A DNA stretch of 64,000 bases from an uncultured Lachnospiraceae bacterium (GTDB lineage: Bacteria > Bacillota > Clostridia > Lachnospirales > Lachnospiraceae): positions 54,861-118,860 of the forward strand of contig CAJTRK010000008.1 of NCBI GenBank assembly GCA_910578475.1, read 5' to 3'. The notes under the pieces were generated by a model. The model saw nothing but the letters and a program-made list of their open reading frames with translations, searched no databases and was not told where the DNA came from. The position numbers and the translations under genes were made by a program. Numbering within the stretch: position 1 is the first letter of the stretch; every line of letters starts with the position of its first letter. Shown here piece after piece: positions 53,830-64,000 of this stretch.

Positions 53830-53970
53830 TGTGAGAAGAACTTCTAACACTCGCAGCAAAGGCTGCTTCGTGAAGAAGTTCTAAGTCTGCAAAGCAGACT
53901 TTTCTCACACCGGAGAATGCCGAAAAACAGGCATTCTCTGTACCGATTTGAGATTCCGTGGAGCGGAATC
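53829..53970 (+). repeat. Nested four-stem hairpin element, copy B, plus two hairpins
   Basis: P1 GTGTGAGAA (53829 to 53837) with TTCTCACAC (53902 to 53910); P2 GAACTTCT (53838 to 53845) with AGAAGTTC (53874 to 53881); P3 GCAGC-aaag-GCTGC; P4 AGTCTGC-aaa-GCAGACT. The rpoB stop codon's last base starts P1. Then GAGAATGCC/GGCATTCTC (53913 to 53938) and GATTCCG/CGGAATC (53952 to 53970). Same plan as copy A, with a compensatory change in P2. Confidence 0.75.
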
Positions 53971-54035
53971 ATGGGGGTTAGGTTGAAAAGAAGCAAAAGG
54001 ATTTAAAAAATCAGTGCGAAAGGAGCAGGCTTAAT

Positions 54036-57000
54036 ATGGCAGAAATTAAACAGGAAGCATATCAACCTATGACATTCGATGCAATCAGAATCGGTCTTGC
54101 GTCTCCTGAGAAAATCAGAGAATGGTCAAGGGGTGAGGTATTAAAGCCGGAAACGATTAACTATCGTACCCTGAAACCGGAGAAAGACGGTCTTTACTGT
54201 GAGAAAATTTTCGGACCGAGCAAAGATTGGGAATGTCATTGCGGTAAATATAAAAAAATCAGATACAAAGGAGTTGTCTGCGACAGATGCGGCGTTGAAG
54301 TAACAAAGTCAAGCGTCCGCAGAGAGCGTATGGGACATATTGCGCTTGCCGCTCCGGTATCCCATATCTGGTATTTTAAAGGAATTCCGAGCCGCATGGG
54401 TTTGATTTTGGATTTGTCTCCGAGAGTGCTTGAGAAAGTACTGTATTTTGCAGCTTATATCGTTCTGGATGCAGGGGAGACCGACCTGGAATATAAACAG
54501 GTGCTTTCCGAAAGAGAATACCAGGATGCAAGAGAAAACTGGGGCTTTAAATTCCGGGTAGGAATGGGCGCCGAGGCAATCAAAGAACTTCTTGAGGCAA
54601 TTGACCTGGAAAAAGAAGCGGTAGAATTAAAAGAAGAATTAAAGGAGTCCAGCGGACAAAAGAGCGCCCGGATTATCAAAAGACTGGAAGTTGTCGAGGC
54701 TTTCAGAGAATCCGGGAACAAACCCGAATGGATGATTATGGATGCGATTCCGGTAATTCCGCCGGATTTACGTCCTATGGTACAGCTGGACGGCGGCCGT
54801 TTTGCGACCTCTGATTTAAATGACTTATACAGAAGAATCATTAACAGAAATAACCGTCTGAAAAGACTGCTGGAGCTCGGCGCGCCCGATATTATTGTCC
54901 GCAATGAGAAAAGAATGCTTCAGGAAGCGGTCGATGCGCTGATTGATAACGGCAGAAGAGGACGTCCGGTTACAGGACCCGGAAACAGAGCGCTGAAATC
55001 CCTTTCCGATATGTTAAAGGGTAAATCAGGACGTTTCCGCCAGAACCTGCTCGGAAAGCGTGTTGACTATTCTGGTCGTTCCGTTATCGTTGTAGGGCCG
55101 GAGCTGAAAATTTATCAGTGCGGTCTGCCCAAAGAGATGGCAATCGAACTTTTCAAACCTTTTGTAATGAAGGAACTGGTATCGAGAGGCATTTCACAGA
55201 ATATCAAAAATGCCAAGAAACTTGTGGAAAGACTGGACGCTCAGGTATGGGACGTTCTGGAAGAAGTTATCAGAGAACATCCCGTTATGCTGAACCGGGC
55301 TCCTACATTGCACAGACTCGGTATTCAGGCTTTTGAGCCGATTCTTGTAGAAGGTAAGGCAATTAAGCTGCATCCTCTCGTATGTACCGCGTTTAATGCG
55401 GACTTCGACGGTGACCAGATGGCGGTGCATCTGCCTTTGTCCGTAGAAGCGCAGGCAGAATGCAGATTTTTGCTGTTATCTCCCAACAACCTGTTAAAAC
55501 CTTCGGATGGAGGTCCGGTAGCCGTTCCTTCACAGGATATGGTGCTCGGTATTTACTATCTGACACAGGAGAGAGAAGGCGTTGCCGGAGAGGGCAAATT
55601 TTATAAAAATATCAATGAAGCCATTCTCGCATATGAAAACGGAGAATGTACGCTGCACAGCAGAATCCATGTGAGAGTGCAGAAAGTTAACGCGGACGGA
55701 GAAATCGTTCAGGGAACGGTGGAATCCACGCTTGGACGCTTTTTATTCAACGAAATTCTGCCCCAGGATTTGGGTTATGTGGACAGAAGCAATCCGGAAA
55801 ACCTGTTGAAACTGGAAGTCGATTTCCATGTCGGCAAGAAACAGTTAAAACAGATTCTGGAGAAAGTCATTAACATTCATGGCGCCGTAAAAACCGCGGA
55901 AGTACTGGATTTAATCAAATCCACAGGTTACCACTATTCCACAAGAGCAGCCATGACGGTTTCCATTTCCGATATGACCGTACCGGCCCAAAAACAGGAA
56001 ATGTTGGAAGAAGCGCAGGTGAGGGTAGATAAAATATCACGGAACTTCCGCCGCGGACTCATCACGGAGGAAGAGAGATACCGTGCGGTTGTTGAAACCT
56101 GGAATGAAACGGACCAGGAACTGACGAATGTGCTGATACAAGGACTCGACAGATACAGTAACATCTTCATGATGGCTGATTCCGGCGCCCGTGGCTCCAA
56201 TCAGCAGATTAAACAGCTGGCAGGTATGCGTGGTCTGATGGCGGACACGACGGGACGGACGATTGAATTGCCGATTAAATCCAATTTCCGTGAAGGACTT
56301 GACGTTCTGGAATATTTCATGTCCGCACACGGCGCGCGGAAAGGTCTGTCCGATACGGCTCTCCGTACGGCTGACTCCGGTTATCTGACAAGACGTATGG
56401 TCGATGTATCACAGGAGCTGATTATCCGTGAGACAGACTGCTGCGAGGGCAGAGAAGAGATACCTGGCATGTCCGTTAAAGCATTTATGGACGGAAGAGA
56501 AACCATCGAAGGTTTGAAAGACAGAATCACAGGCAGATTTTCCTGTGAGGAAATCGCAGATAAAGACGGCAATGTTATCGTAAAGAGAAATCATATGATT
56601 ACGCCGAGCCGTGCGGCGAAGATTTTGAGTGTGGGCGTGAACAAAGAGGGACAGCCGATTGAAGAAGTAAAGATTCGTACGATATTGACCTGTCGTTCCC
56701 ACATTGGAATCTGCGCAAAATGTTACGGCGCAAATATGGCTACCGGAGAAGCCGTTCAGGTAGGTGAAGCGGTTGGTATTATCGCGGCACAGTCCATCGG
56801 TGAGCCCGGTACACAGCTTACGATGCGTACCTTCCATGCGGGCGGCGTAGCCGGCGATGATATCACACAGGGTCTTCCCCGTGTCGAAGAGCTTTTTGAG
56901 GCGCGTAAGCCGAAAGGACTTGCGATTATCGCAGAGTTTGGCGGCGTGGCAACCATTAAAGATACGAAGAAGAAACGGGAAGTCGTAATTACCAACGATG

Positions 57001-57758
57001 AAACAGGCGAATCCAAGACCTATTTAATTCCGTACGGTTCCAGAATCAAGATTCTGGACGGCGCGACGCTGGAAGCCGGCGACGAGCTGACAGAGGGCAG
57101 CGTGAATCCGCATGACCTTTTAAAAATCAAGGGAATCCGTGCCGTACAGGACTATATGCTCCGCGAAGTGCAGAGAGTATACCGCCTGCAGGGTGTTGAT
57201 ATTGCCGATAAGCACATCGAAGTCATCGTAAGGCAGATGCTGAAAAAAGTACGGATTGAAAGCAGCGGCGACACGGAGTACCTGCCGGGAACTCTTGTAG
57301 ACGTACTAGAATATGAAGACCTGAACGAGGAACTTTTCAAAGAAGGAAAAGAACCGGCGGACGGCAAACAGATTATGCTCGGTATTACCAAAGCGGCTCT
57401 GGCGACAAACTCCTTCCTGTCCGCAGCATCCTTCCAGGAAACGACGAAGGTACTGACGGAAGCGGCAATCAAAGGAAAGATTGACCCGCTCGTAGGCTTA
57501 AAGGAAAACGTTATCATCGGTAAACTGATTCCGGCGGGAACCGGTATGAAGAGATACCGCAGTACGAAACTGAACACGGATGAAAATCTTCTGGCACGCC
57601 TTGCCGTGGAAGACGAAGTGAACATCCGGGAAGACTACGCGGAAGATGAGGACGAAGACATTGAAATTTCCGAAGAACTCTATGATGAGGACGAAATGGC
57701 GGAAGATATGTCAGATATGAACGAAATGGAAGAAGATGCCGTGGAAATCATGGAATAA
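54036..57758 (+). CDS. rpoC: DNA-directed RNA polymerase subunit beta'
   Basis: A 1240-residue catalytic subunit. N-terminal zinc site [20 protein letters not shown], catalytic Mg-binding [12 protein letters not shown], bridge/trigger region [20 protein letters not shown] and TFHAGGVA. The acidic C-terminal tail ([19 protein letters not shown]) is family-typical. GAAAGGAG precedes the ATG; 206 bases after rpoB. Confidence 0.98.
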   Translation: MAEIKQEAYQPMTFDAIRIGLASPEKIREWSRGEVLKPETINYRTLKPEKDGLYCEKIFGPSKDWECHCGKYKKIRYKGVVCDRCGVEVTKSSVRRERMGHIALAAPVSHIWYFKGIPSRMGLILDLSPRVLEKVLYFAAYIVLDAGETDLEYKQVLSEREYQDARENWGFKFRVGMGAEAIKELLEAIDLEKEAVELKEELKESSGQKSARIIKRLEVVEAFRESGNKPEWMIMDAIPVIPPDLRPMVQLDGGRFATSDLNDLYRRIINRNNRLKRLLELGAPDIIVRNEKRMLQEAVDALIDNGRRGRPVTGPGNRALKSLSDMLKGKSGRFRQNLLGKRVDYSGRSVIVVGPELKIYQCGLPKEMAIELFKPFVMKELVSRGISQNIKNAKKLVERLDAQVWDVLEEVIREHPVMLNRAPTLHRLGIQAFEPILVEGKAIKLHPLVCTAFNADFDGDQMAVHLPLSVEAQAECRFLLLSPNNLLKPSDGGPVAVPSQDMVLGIYYLTQEREGVAGEGKFYKNINEAILAYENGECTLHSRIHVRVQKVNADGEIVQGTVESTLGRFLFNEILPQDLGYVDRSNPENLLKLEVDFHVGKKQLKQILEKVINIHGAVKTAEVLDLIKSTGYHYSTRAAMTVSISDMTVPAQKQEMLEEAQVRVDKISRNFRRGLITEEERYRAVVETWNETDQELTNVLIQGLDRYSNIFMMADSGARGSNQQIKQLAGMRGLMADTTGRTIELPIKSNFREGLDVLEYFMSAHGARKGLSDTALRTADSGYLTRRMVDVSQELIIRETDCCEGREEIPGMSVKAFMDGRETIEGLKDRITGRFSCEEIADKDGNVIVKRNHMITPSRAAKILSVGVNKEGQPIEEVKIRTILTCRSHIGICAKCYGANMATGEAVQVGEAVGIIAAQSIGEPGTQLTMRTFHAGGVAGDDITQGLPRVEELFEARKPKGLAIIAEFGGVATIKDTKKKREVVITNDETGESKTYLIPYGSRIKILDGATLEAGDELTEGSVNPHDLLKIKGIRAVQDYMLREVQRVYRLQGVDIADKHIEVIVRQMLKKVRIESSGDTEYLPGTLVDVLEYEDLNEELFKEGKEPADGKQIMLGITKAALATNSFLSAASFQETTKVLTEAAIKGKIDPLVGLKENVIIGKLIPAGTGMKRYRSTKLNTDENLLARLAVEDEVNIREDYAEDEDEDIEISEELYDEDEMAEDMSDMNEMEEDAVEIME

Positions 57759-57783
57759 TCGGTAAATAATTGAAGAAAAGGTA

Positions 57784-57812
57784 TTGACAACGCATTTGCG
57801 GGAAAGTATACT
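57784..57812 (+). promoter_or_regulatory. Sigma-A promoter for rpsL-rpsG-fusA
   Basis: TTGACA (57784 to 57789), 17-base spacer, TATACT (57807 to 57812). A palindrome ACGCAGATGCGT followed by eight T (57826 to 57844) lies just after the start and could act as an early terminator or attenuator. Confidence 0.8.
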
Positions 57813-57954
57813 ATCATAGTGTGCACGCAGATGCGTTTTTTTTGTTATGCAAAAATCAGGTCATACAAAGATTATCATAACGAAGCAGCGCATACACGGC
57901 AGCACAGCAGGCCGGTTAAAAGGCGAAACAGAAAATTTACAGGAGGTGAAAAGA

Positions 57955-58374
57955 ATGCCAACATTTAACCAGTTAGTCAGAAAGGGACGTCAGACATCTG
58001 TTAAGAAGTCAACTGCACCAGCTTTGCTGAAAGGATGGAACTCTCTTCATAAAACAGCAATCGATACGGCTTCTCCGCAAAAAAGAGGTGTGTGTACGGC
58101 TGTGAAGACAGCAACTCCTAAAAAGCCTAACTCAGCGCTCAGAAAGATTGCCAGAGTTCGTCTCTCCAACGGAATCGAAGTAACAAGCTACATTCCGGGA
58201 GAAGGACACAATCTGCAGGAGCACAGCGTTGTTTTGATTCGTGGCGGCAGGGTTAAAGACTTACCTGGTACAAGATACCATATTATCAGAGGTACGCTTG
58301 ATACTGCGGGAGTCGCTAACAGAAAACAGGCCCGTTCCAAATATGGCGCTAAGAGACCGAAAGCTTCGAAGTAA
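57955..58374 (+). CDS. rpsL: 30S ribosomal protein S12
   Basis: A 139-residue decoding-centre protein: [31 protein letters not shown] and [17 protein letters not shown] 57955 has AGGAGGTG upstream; the longer frame is leader. Confidence 0.98.
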   Translation: MPTFNQLVRKGRQTSVKKSTAPALLKGWNSLHKTAIDTASPQKRGVCTAVKTATPKKPNSALRKIARVRLSNGIEVTSYIPGEGHNLQEHSVVLIRGGRVKDLPGTRYHIIRGTLDTAGVANRKQARSKYGAKRPKASK

Positions 58375-58392
58375 ATTTGCAGAGCAAATTTA
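58372..58392 (+). repeat. Hairpin containing the rpsL stop codon
   Basis: TAAATTTGC (58372 to 58380), aga loop, GCAAATTTA (58384 to 58392), perfect. The stop codon TAA is its first three bases. The rest of the 277-base gap to rpsG shows weaker pairing only and no T run. Confidence 0.65.
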
Positions 58393-58576
58393 CAGGCTGA
58401 GAGATTATGTAAGTTATTTCACAGGCTTACAGGTCGGAGTCAGGTTTTAGAAATTAGGACCACAAACAGAACTAATTTAGTGTTGGGATTCTGAGCACAT
58501 ACCTGTGCTGATAGATTTTGGATGAAATCTAAGATAGGAAACCGCACGAACACATTGAATTAGAGGACACATGTGA

Positions 58577-59121
<545 letters not shown>

Positions 59122-59122
<1 letters not shown>

Positions 59123-59191
59123 GACAAACACAGTTTGTCTGACTAAAAGATAAATTTATCTTTTGCCCACAGGAAGTTCCGCTGGAGCTTC
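59122..59191 (+). repeat. String of three hairpins between rpsG and fusA
   Basis: AGACAAAC-aca-GTTTGTCT (59122 to 59140), AAAAGATAAATTTATCTTTT (59145 to 59164, palindrome) and GAAGTTCC-gct-GGAGCTTC (59173 to 59191). The first begins at the stop codon. No terminator-like T run, so transcription is likely to continue to fusA. Confidence 0.65.
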
Positions 59192-59219
59192 TTCGAAATA
59201 ATAACAGGAGGAAAAAACC

Positions 59220-61337
59220 TTGGCTGAAAGAGAATATCCATTAGACAGAACCAGGAATATAGGTATTATGGCTCACATCGATGCCGGTAAAACGACATTG
59301 ACAGAGCGTATCCTCTATTATACTGGGGTAAACTATAAGATTGGTGATACTCACGAAGGTACTGCTACAATGGACTGGATGGAGCAGGAACAGGAAAGAG
59401 GTATTACCATCACATCAGCCGCGACGACGTGTCATTGGACTTTGGAAGAAAACTGCAAGCCGAAACCGGGCGCTTTGGAGCATCGTATCAATATTATTGA
59501 TACTCCCGGCCACGTTGACTTTACTGTTGAAGTTGAGCGTTCACTCCGTGTACTGGATGGAGCAGTAGGCGTATTTTGTGCAAAAGGCGGCGTTGAGCCA
59601 CAGTCAGAGAATGTATGGCGTCAGGCTGACACCTACAACGTACCGAGAATAGCATTTATTAACAAGATGGATATCATGGGTGCTGATTTTTACGGTGCGG
59701 TAGACCAGATTAGAAACAGATTGGGTAAAAATGCAATTATTCTTCAGCTGCCAATCGGCAAAGAAGATGAATTTAAAGGCATTATCGATTTGTTTGAAAT
59801 GAAAGCCTATATCTATAATGACGATAAGGGCGACGACATCAATATCACCGATATTCCGGATGATATGAAAGACTCCGCTGAATTATACCATGATGAACTG
59901 GTAGAAAAAGTCTGTGAGTTGGATGATGATTTAACAATGCTATATCTGGAAGGAGAAATTCCTTCCGTAGAAGACATGAAAAAAGCATTACGGCTTGCTA
60001 CCTGCGAATGCAGAGCGATTCCCGTATGCTGCGGTTCCGCATACAGAAACAAAGGCGTTCAGAAACTTCTGGATGCAGTTCTGGAGTTTATGCCTGCGCC
60101 GACAGATATCCCTGCAATTAAGGGAACTGACCTGGACGGTAACGAGGTAGAGAGACACTCTTCCGACGATGAACCTTTCTCCGCGCTGGCATTTAAAATT
60201 ATGGCGGACCCGTTCGTTGGAAAACTGGCATTTTTCAGAGTTTATTCCGGAACAATCAATTCCGGTTCCTATGTACTGAATGCGACCAAAGGCAAAAAAG
60301 AACGTGTAGGCCGTATTCTGCAGATGCACGCAAATAAGAGAGCAGAGCTTGATAAGGTTTATTCCGGAGATATCGCGGCAGCGGTTGGATTCAAACTTAC
60401 GACGACCGGTGATACAATTTGCGATGAACAGCATCCGGTTATTCTGGAATCCATGGAATTCCCGGAACCCGTTATCGAACTCGCAATCGAGCCGAAGACC
60501 AAAGCAGGTCAGGGAAAAATGGGCGAAGCGCTGGCAAAACTTGCCGAAGAAGACCCTACCTTCAAAGCGCATACGGACCACGAAACAGGTCAGACCATTA
60601 TTGCCGGTATGGGCGAGCTGCATCTTGAAATTATCGTAGACCGTCTGCTTCGTGAATTTAAAGTAGAAGCAAATGTCGGCGCACCTCAGGTTGCTTACAA
60701 AGAAACATTTACGAAGCCCGTTGACCAGGAATACAAATATGCAAAACAGTCTGGTGGACGTGGACAGTATGGACACTGTAAAGTTAAATTTGAGCCGATG
60801 GACCCGAACGGAGAAGAGACATTCAAGTACGAATCCAGTGTAGTAGGCGGTGCAATTCCGAAAGAATACATCCCTGCTGTCGGAGAAGGTATCGAAGAAG
60901 CTGCCAAAGCAGGTATTCTTGGAGGATTCCCGGTACTCGGCGTACACGCAAATGTATATGACGGTTCTTATCATGAAGTCGACTCTTCCGAAATGGCATT
61001 CCACATCGCTGGTTCCATGTGCTTCAAAGAAGCCATGAAGAAAGCCAATGCCGTGCTGTTAGAGCCTATCATGAAAGTCGAAGTTACCATGCCTGAAGAA
61101 TATATGGGCGATGTTATCGGCGATATCAATTCCCGTCGTGGACGCATCGAAGGTATGGAAGATATCGGCGGCGGCAAGATGGTAAAAGGCTATGTTCCGC
61201 TTGCGGAAATGTTTGGCTACTCAACCGATTTACGTTCCAAGACACAGGGACGCGGTAACTACTCCATGTTCTTTGAAAAATATGAGCAGGTACCGAAGAG
61301 CGTACAAGAAAAAGTCCTGGCAGCGAAATCAAAATAA
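59220..61337 (+). CDS. fusA: Elongation factor G
   Basis: A 705-residue translocation GTPase. GTPase motifs: [35 protein letters not shown]. Domain IV/V features: [15 protein letters not shown] and [14 protein letters not shown]. The start is TTG 59220 with AGGAGG upstream. Confidence 0.98.
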   Translation: MAEREYPLDRTRNIGIMAHIDAGKTTLTERILYYTGVNYKIGDTHEGTATMDWMEQEQERGITITSAATTCHWTLEENCKPKPGALEHRINIIDTPGHVDFTVEVERSLRVLDGAVGVFCAKGGVEPQSENVWRQADTYNVPRIAFINKMDIMGADFYGAVDQIRNRLGKNAIILQLPIGKEDEFKGIIDLFEMKAYIYNDDKGDDINITDIPDDMKDSAELYHDELVEKVCELDDDLTMLYLEGEIPSVEDMKKALRLATCECRAIPVCCGSAYRNKGVQKLLDAVLEFMPAPTDIPAIKGTDLDGNEVERHSSDDEPFSALAFKIMADPFVGKLAFFRVYSGTINSGSYVLNATKGKKERVGRILQMHANKRAELDKVYSGDIAAAVGFKLTTTGDTICDEQHPVILESMEFPEPVIELAIEPKTKAGQGKMGEALAKLAEEDPTFKAHTDHETGQTIIAGMGELHLEIIVDRLLREFKVEANVGAPQVAYKETFTKPVDQEYKYAKQSGGRGQYGHCKVKFEPMDPNGEETFKYESSVVGGAIPKEYIPAVGEGIEEAAKAGILGGFPVLGVHANVYDGSYHEVDSSEMAFHIAGSMCFKEAMKKANAVLLEPIMKVEVTMPEEYMGDVIGDINSRRGRIEGMEDIGGGKMVKGYVPLAEMFGYSTDLRSKTQGRGNYSMFFEKYEQVPKSVQEKVLAAKSK

Positions 61338-61505
61338 AGGTGTTGAGACTTTATCTTGAGAAAAAGGCCTGGCAGCAACCTCTGAGTAATGCGGCATGTA
61401 ACTGTTTAACCAATAGAAACAGACAGAATAGTCTTGTGTCTAAACGAAGACGATTACTATTTCCAAAATATTTCTGTTGTTCTGGATGGTTCATACAAAT
61501 AATGC

Positions 61506-61534
61506 TTGAAAATATTGGCAATCTTTAATATAAT
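61506..61534 (+). promoter_or_regulatory. Sigma-A promoter for tuf
   Basis: TTGAAA (61506 to 61511), 17-base spacer, TATAAT (61529 to 61534). tuf can thus be made apart from fusA. The 268-base gap before it shows nothing else I can name. Confidence 0.8.
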
Positions 61535-61605
61535 CAAAGATAGCTGGTTGAGAATTAAAACAATTGTATCTATGAAAGAAAATTTTTTTAAGGAGGACTT
61601 TAGAA

Positions 61606-62793
61606 ATGGCTAAAGCTAAATTTGAAAGAAACAAACCCCATTGTAATATTGGGACCATTGGTCACGTTGACCACGGTAAAACTACTTTGACAGCTGCTAT
61701 CACAAAGGTACTTTCCGAAAGAGTAGCAGGTAACACAGCTACAGATTTCGAGAATATCGATAAAGCTCCGGAAGAAAGAGAAAGAGGTATCACGATTTCT
61801 ACGGCTCATGTAGAGTACGAAACAGATAAGAGACATTACGCACACGTTGACTGCCCTGGACATGCTGACTATGTAAAGAACATGATTACAGGTGCGGCTC
61901 AGATGGATGGCGCTATCCTTGTTGTAGCTGCTACTGACGGTGTTATGGCTCAGACAAAAGAGCATATCCTTCTGTCCCGTCAGGTAGGTGTACCTTATAT
62001 CGTAGTATTCATGAACAAATGTGATATGGTTGATGACCCGGAACTGCTTGAGCTGGTTGAGATGGAAATTACAGAGCAGCTTGAAGAGTACGAGTTCACA
62101 GATTGCCCGATTATCAAAGGTTCCGCGTTGAAAGCTCTGGAAGACCCGAACGGCGAATGGGGCGACAAGATTATGGAACTGATGTCAACTGTTGATGACT
62201 ATATTCCGGACCCTCAGCGTGATACAGATAAGCCTTTCCTGATGCCTGTTGAGGATGTATTCTCTATTACAGGCCGTGGTACGGTTGCTACTGGTAGAGT
62301 AGAGCGTGGTACACTTCATATGTCCGATGATGTTGAAATCGTTGGTGTTAAAGAAGAGACACAGAAATCTGTTGTAACAGGTATCGAAATGTTCCGTAAG
62401 CTGCTTGACGAAGCTCAGGCTGGTGATAACATCGGTGTTCTGCTTCGTGGTATCCAGAGAACAGACATCGAAAGAGGTCAGGTTCTTGCAAAACCGGGTT
62501 CTGTAACATGCCACAGAAAGTTTACCGCTCAGGTATACGTTCTGACAAAAGATGAAGGTGGACGTCATACTCCTTTCTTCAACAATTACAGACCTCAGTT
62601 CTACTTCAGAACAACAGACGTAACAGGTGTATGTAACTTACCGGAAGGTACAGAAATGTGCATGCCTGGTGATAACGTAGAGATGTCAATCGAATTGATT
62701 CATCCTATCGCTATGGAGCAGGGTCTTACGTTTGCTATTCGTGAGGGTGGTAGAACTGTTGGTTCTGGTCGTGTTGCTACTATCATCGAGTAA
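61606..62793 (+). CDS. tuf: Elongation factor Tu
   Basis: A 395-residue GTPase carrying aminoacyl-tRNA to the ribosome. [55 protein letters not shown]-terminal [23 protein letters not shown] precedes the ATG. Codon use is more biased than in neighbours, as expected for a highly expressed gene. Confidence 0.99.
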   Translation: MAKAKFERNKPHCNIGTIGHVDHGKTTLTAAITKVLSERVAGNTATDFENIDKAPEERERGITISTAHVEYETDKRHYAHVDCPGHADYVKNMITGAAQMDGAILVVAATDGVMAQTKEHILLSRQVGVPYIVVFMNKCDMVDDPELLELVEMEITEQLEEYEFTDCPIIKGSALKALEDPNGEWGDKIMELMSTVDDYIPDPQRDTDKPFLMPVEDVFSITGRGTVATGRVERGTLHMSDDVEIVGVKEETQKSVVTGIEMFRKLLDEAQAGDNIGVLLRGIQRTDIERGQVLAKPGSVTCHRKFTAQVYVLTKDEGGRHTPFFNNYRPQFYFRTTDVTGVCNLPEGTEMCMPGDNVEMSIELIHPIAMEQGLTFAIREGGRTVGSGRVATIIE

Positions 62794-62815
62794 TTATAAT
62801 TTATTCAGTAAAATC

Positions 62816-62848
62816 AAGGCTTTCGGAGATTTCTCCGAAAGCCTTTTT
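62816..62848 (+). terminator. Rho-independent terminator after tuf
   Basis: AAGGCTTTCGGAGA (62816 to 62829) pairs with TCTCCGAAAGCCTT (62832 to 62845), followed by T run. Strong. Confidence 0.9.
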
Positions 62849-62856
62849 ATGTGAAA

Positions 62857-62882
62857 AGCCACTTTAGAGAACTAAAGTGGCT
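62857..62882 (-). terminator. Terminator-like hairpin for the minus-strand gene
   Basis: AGCCACTTTAG (62857 to 62867), loop, CTAAAGTGGCT (62872 to 62882). On the minus strand TTTT follows, so it fits as terminator of the gene ending at 62902. Confidence 0.65.
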
Positions 62883-62901
62883 ACAAAATGGCTACGATAT
62901 T

Positions 62902-63606
62902 TTATTCTTGTTCAGTAATACCCGAATGAATAACACCTTCGTCAATCTTATACATTATCATACTTGCAAACATGAGTTGACGCATTGCATCATCTTGGGA
63001 CATGTTTAGATTCTCATGCGCAACTGGATTTCTTAATGCAATCATAGCACCTTCAGCCATTTTCATAAAACCTAATTGAATGTTTTGACCGCTTTCAGTT
63101 TGTCTATCACAAAATTCTACGATAGGATTATTTGAGGAATAAACAGTTGTCATTGCAGTAGAACCATCTGGAATAGAGGTATTTGGGCGAGGATTGATTG
63201 CGTATATACGTTTTGTTCGTGCGTTAATTTCTTTAAAGGCATTTTCAGCAGCATCGGCATAGAATCCGGAGAGATATTGTCCTTTGGAAACCTTTTGGAT
63301 TTTGGGGTGAATATAATCCCATATATCATTGAAAGGCTGTTTTTGATGTTCATATAAAGAAGAAATATAGCCGAAAGTCATTCCAAAAATAGCAGGATGC
63401 ACACCTAACGGATAAAATAAACGATCTTTTAGGCGCATAAATTCTTTGCTATAAAAGGAATCAGTCTGTTCTATATCGTGGCTTAACTGTTTTAGCTCTT
63501 GCTTTACAGTAAGAATGGTTGGTTGAGAAAATTGCTGATTAGGAAACTGAGGATGCCTATCAGCTTTTGAAAACCAATTATAAAGAAAATCTAAATGCTC
63601 ATTCAT
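62902..63606 (-). CDS. TIGR02391 (Ymh-like) family protein, HEPN-like C-terminus
   Basis: A 234-residue protein similar to the TIGR02391/Ymh family. The mark is the C-terminal GFMKMAEGAMIALRNPVAHE, followed by helical DDAMRQLMFASMIMYKID. The R-N-P-V-A-H stretch is an R-x4-H motif as in HEPN ribonucleases; family members are seen near mobile or defence genes. The N-terminal ~120 residues are helical with no recognised motif. No obvious partner gene lies beside it, unless the HTH gene upstream controls it. Codon use is more AT-rich than in the ribosomal genes next door. Confidence 0.6.
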   Translation of the reverse strand: MNEHLDFLYNWFSKADRHPQFPNQQFSQPTILTVKQELKQLSHDIEQTDSFYSKEFMRLKDRLFYPLGVHPAIFGMTFGYISSLYEHQKQPFNDIWDYIHPKIQKVSKGQYLSGFYADAAENAFKEINARTKRIYAINPRPNTSIPDGSTAMTTVYSSNNPIVEFCDRQTESGQNIQLGFMKMAEGAMIALRNPVAHENLNMSQDDAMRQLMFASMIMYKIDEGVIHSGITEQE

Positions 63607-63677
63607 ATGTATATACCTATAACAAATATAATGTTATCCTTTCCGTATTTGTCGATGTATTAAGCATCATACTATTA

Positions 63678-64000
63678 TCATTTTATATCTTTTAAATCAG
63701 CGGCTCTTTCAGGAGAAGTATGATTTTTCTTCAGCATTTTTGCATATTCAAACAGATCACGTCTGGTTATATCGTCCAGTACATATAAATCCGCAATCAA
63801 CTCATCTACCATAGGAAGTTCTGTGTAATCAAATTTTTTTAATATGCGGGCGGTACGGTCTGATATATAGGCGTTCTTATGGCTGTTAATATTCCACTTT
63901 TCACTGTCAGATGGAAGTGCGGGTAAGGTTTCGATATCGTCATAGGGGTTATCCTTGCAGATAGAACTGATGGGGATATCCAATATATTAGAAATTCTAA
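63678..64000 (-). CDS. HTH (XRE-like) regulator, C-terminal part (cut by window end)
   Basis: The frame is open to the window edge, so the 5' end is missing; the TTG at 63983 is internal. The first visible residues RISNILDIPISSICKDN look like the last helix of an XRE HTH domain (I-x-x-I-L-D-I-P-I). The remaining ~85 residues are not known to me and contain YISDRTARILKKFDYTEL and ITRRDLFEYAKMLKKN, possibly an effector or dimerisation part. Lies 71 bases upstream of the TIGR02391-like gene in the same direction. Confidence 0.5.
   Translation of the reverse strand, partial: RISNILDIPISSICKDNPYDDIETLPALPSDSEKWNINSHKNAYISDRTARILKKFDYTELPMVDELIADLYVLDDITRRDLFEYAKMLKKNHTSPERAADLKDIK

Noticed and set aside
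59988..61004. Long minus-strand reading frame (338 codons) opposite fusA
   Set aside because: It is the mirror of a highly conserved gene, with no ribosome site and no recognisable protein; antisense frame produced by codon bias.

Overview
This window looks like the chromosome of a low-to-mid GC Gram-positive anaerobe of the class Clostridia, most likely a Lachnospiraceae. I infer this from the rpmG-secE-nusG-rplKA / rplJL / rpoBC / rpsL-rpsG-fusA-tuf backbone, strong GGAGG ribosome binding sites, sigma-A promoters, the L10 leader, a methylmalonyl-CoA decarboxylase type carboxyltransferase and a FliD-like protein. No species can be named from sequence alone.

Region 1 (1 to 34.5 kb, plus strand) is one long run of surface-glycan genes, broken only by short gaps. 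It starts inside a CDP-glycerol glycerophosphotransferase-like gene. Next come a GT-B transferase and a compact set of class IV aminotransferase, HpcH/HpaI aldolase and PLP decarboxylase. A CDP-glucose deoxysugar block follows (rfbF, a 3,5-epimerase, an NAD-dependent epimerase, a radical SAM protein and rfbG). After that are a DegT aminotransferase, a cupin, methyltransferases (one frameshifted at a G9 tract), two GT11 fucosyltransferase-like enzymes and several GT2 enzymes. The block then has a complete phosphocholine (lic) module: LicD, a LicC-LicA fusion, a second LicC and a BCCT-type transporter. A DUF4422 transferase and a sugar epimerase close it. About ten of these proteins carry or consist of the same small Rossmann-like accessory domain. 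No flippase or polymerase is visible, so the acceptor (teichoic-type polymer, capsule or flagellin) is undecided.

Region 2 (34.5 to 42.8 kb) has two tandem GT2-TPR transferases on the minus strand, divergent from a small HTH regulator coupled to UDP-galactopyranose mutase. A 16-bp palindrome sits inside the regulator's own promoter. Then come a carboxyltransferase gene, and on the minus strand a FliD-like protein and a coiled-coil protein.

Region 3 (42.8 to 62.9 kb) is the transcription and translation backbone. Two unrelated genes (a polytopic membrane protein and a CapA-like protein) are inserted between rplA and rplJ. The leader before rplK mimics the 23S rRNA L1 stalk, and rplJ has an L10 leader with an attenuator.

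The most unusual non-coding content is two families of structured intergenic elements. One is a roughly 190-bp palindromic element present twice (38.5 and 48.1 kb) with a conserved core and compensatory changes. The other is a four-stem nested-hairpin element present twice (46.6 and 53.8 kb), also with compensatory changes, plus related hairpin strings after other stop codons.

Region 4 (62.9 kb to the end, minus strand) has a TIGR02391-like protein with an R-x4-H motif and the C-terminal part of an HTH regulator, cut by the window edge.
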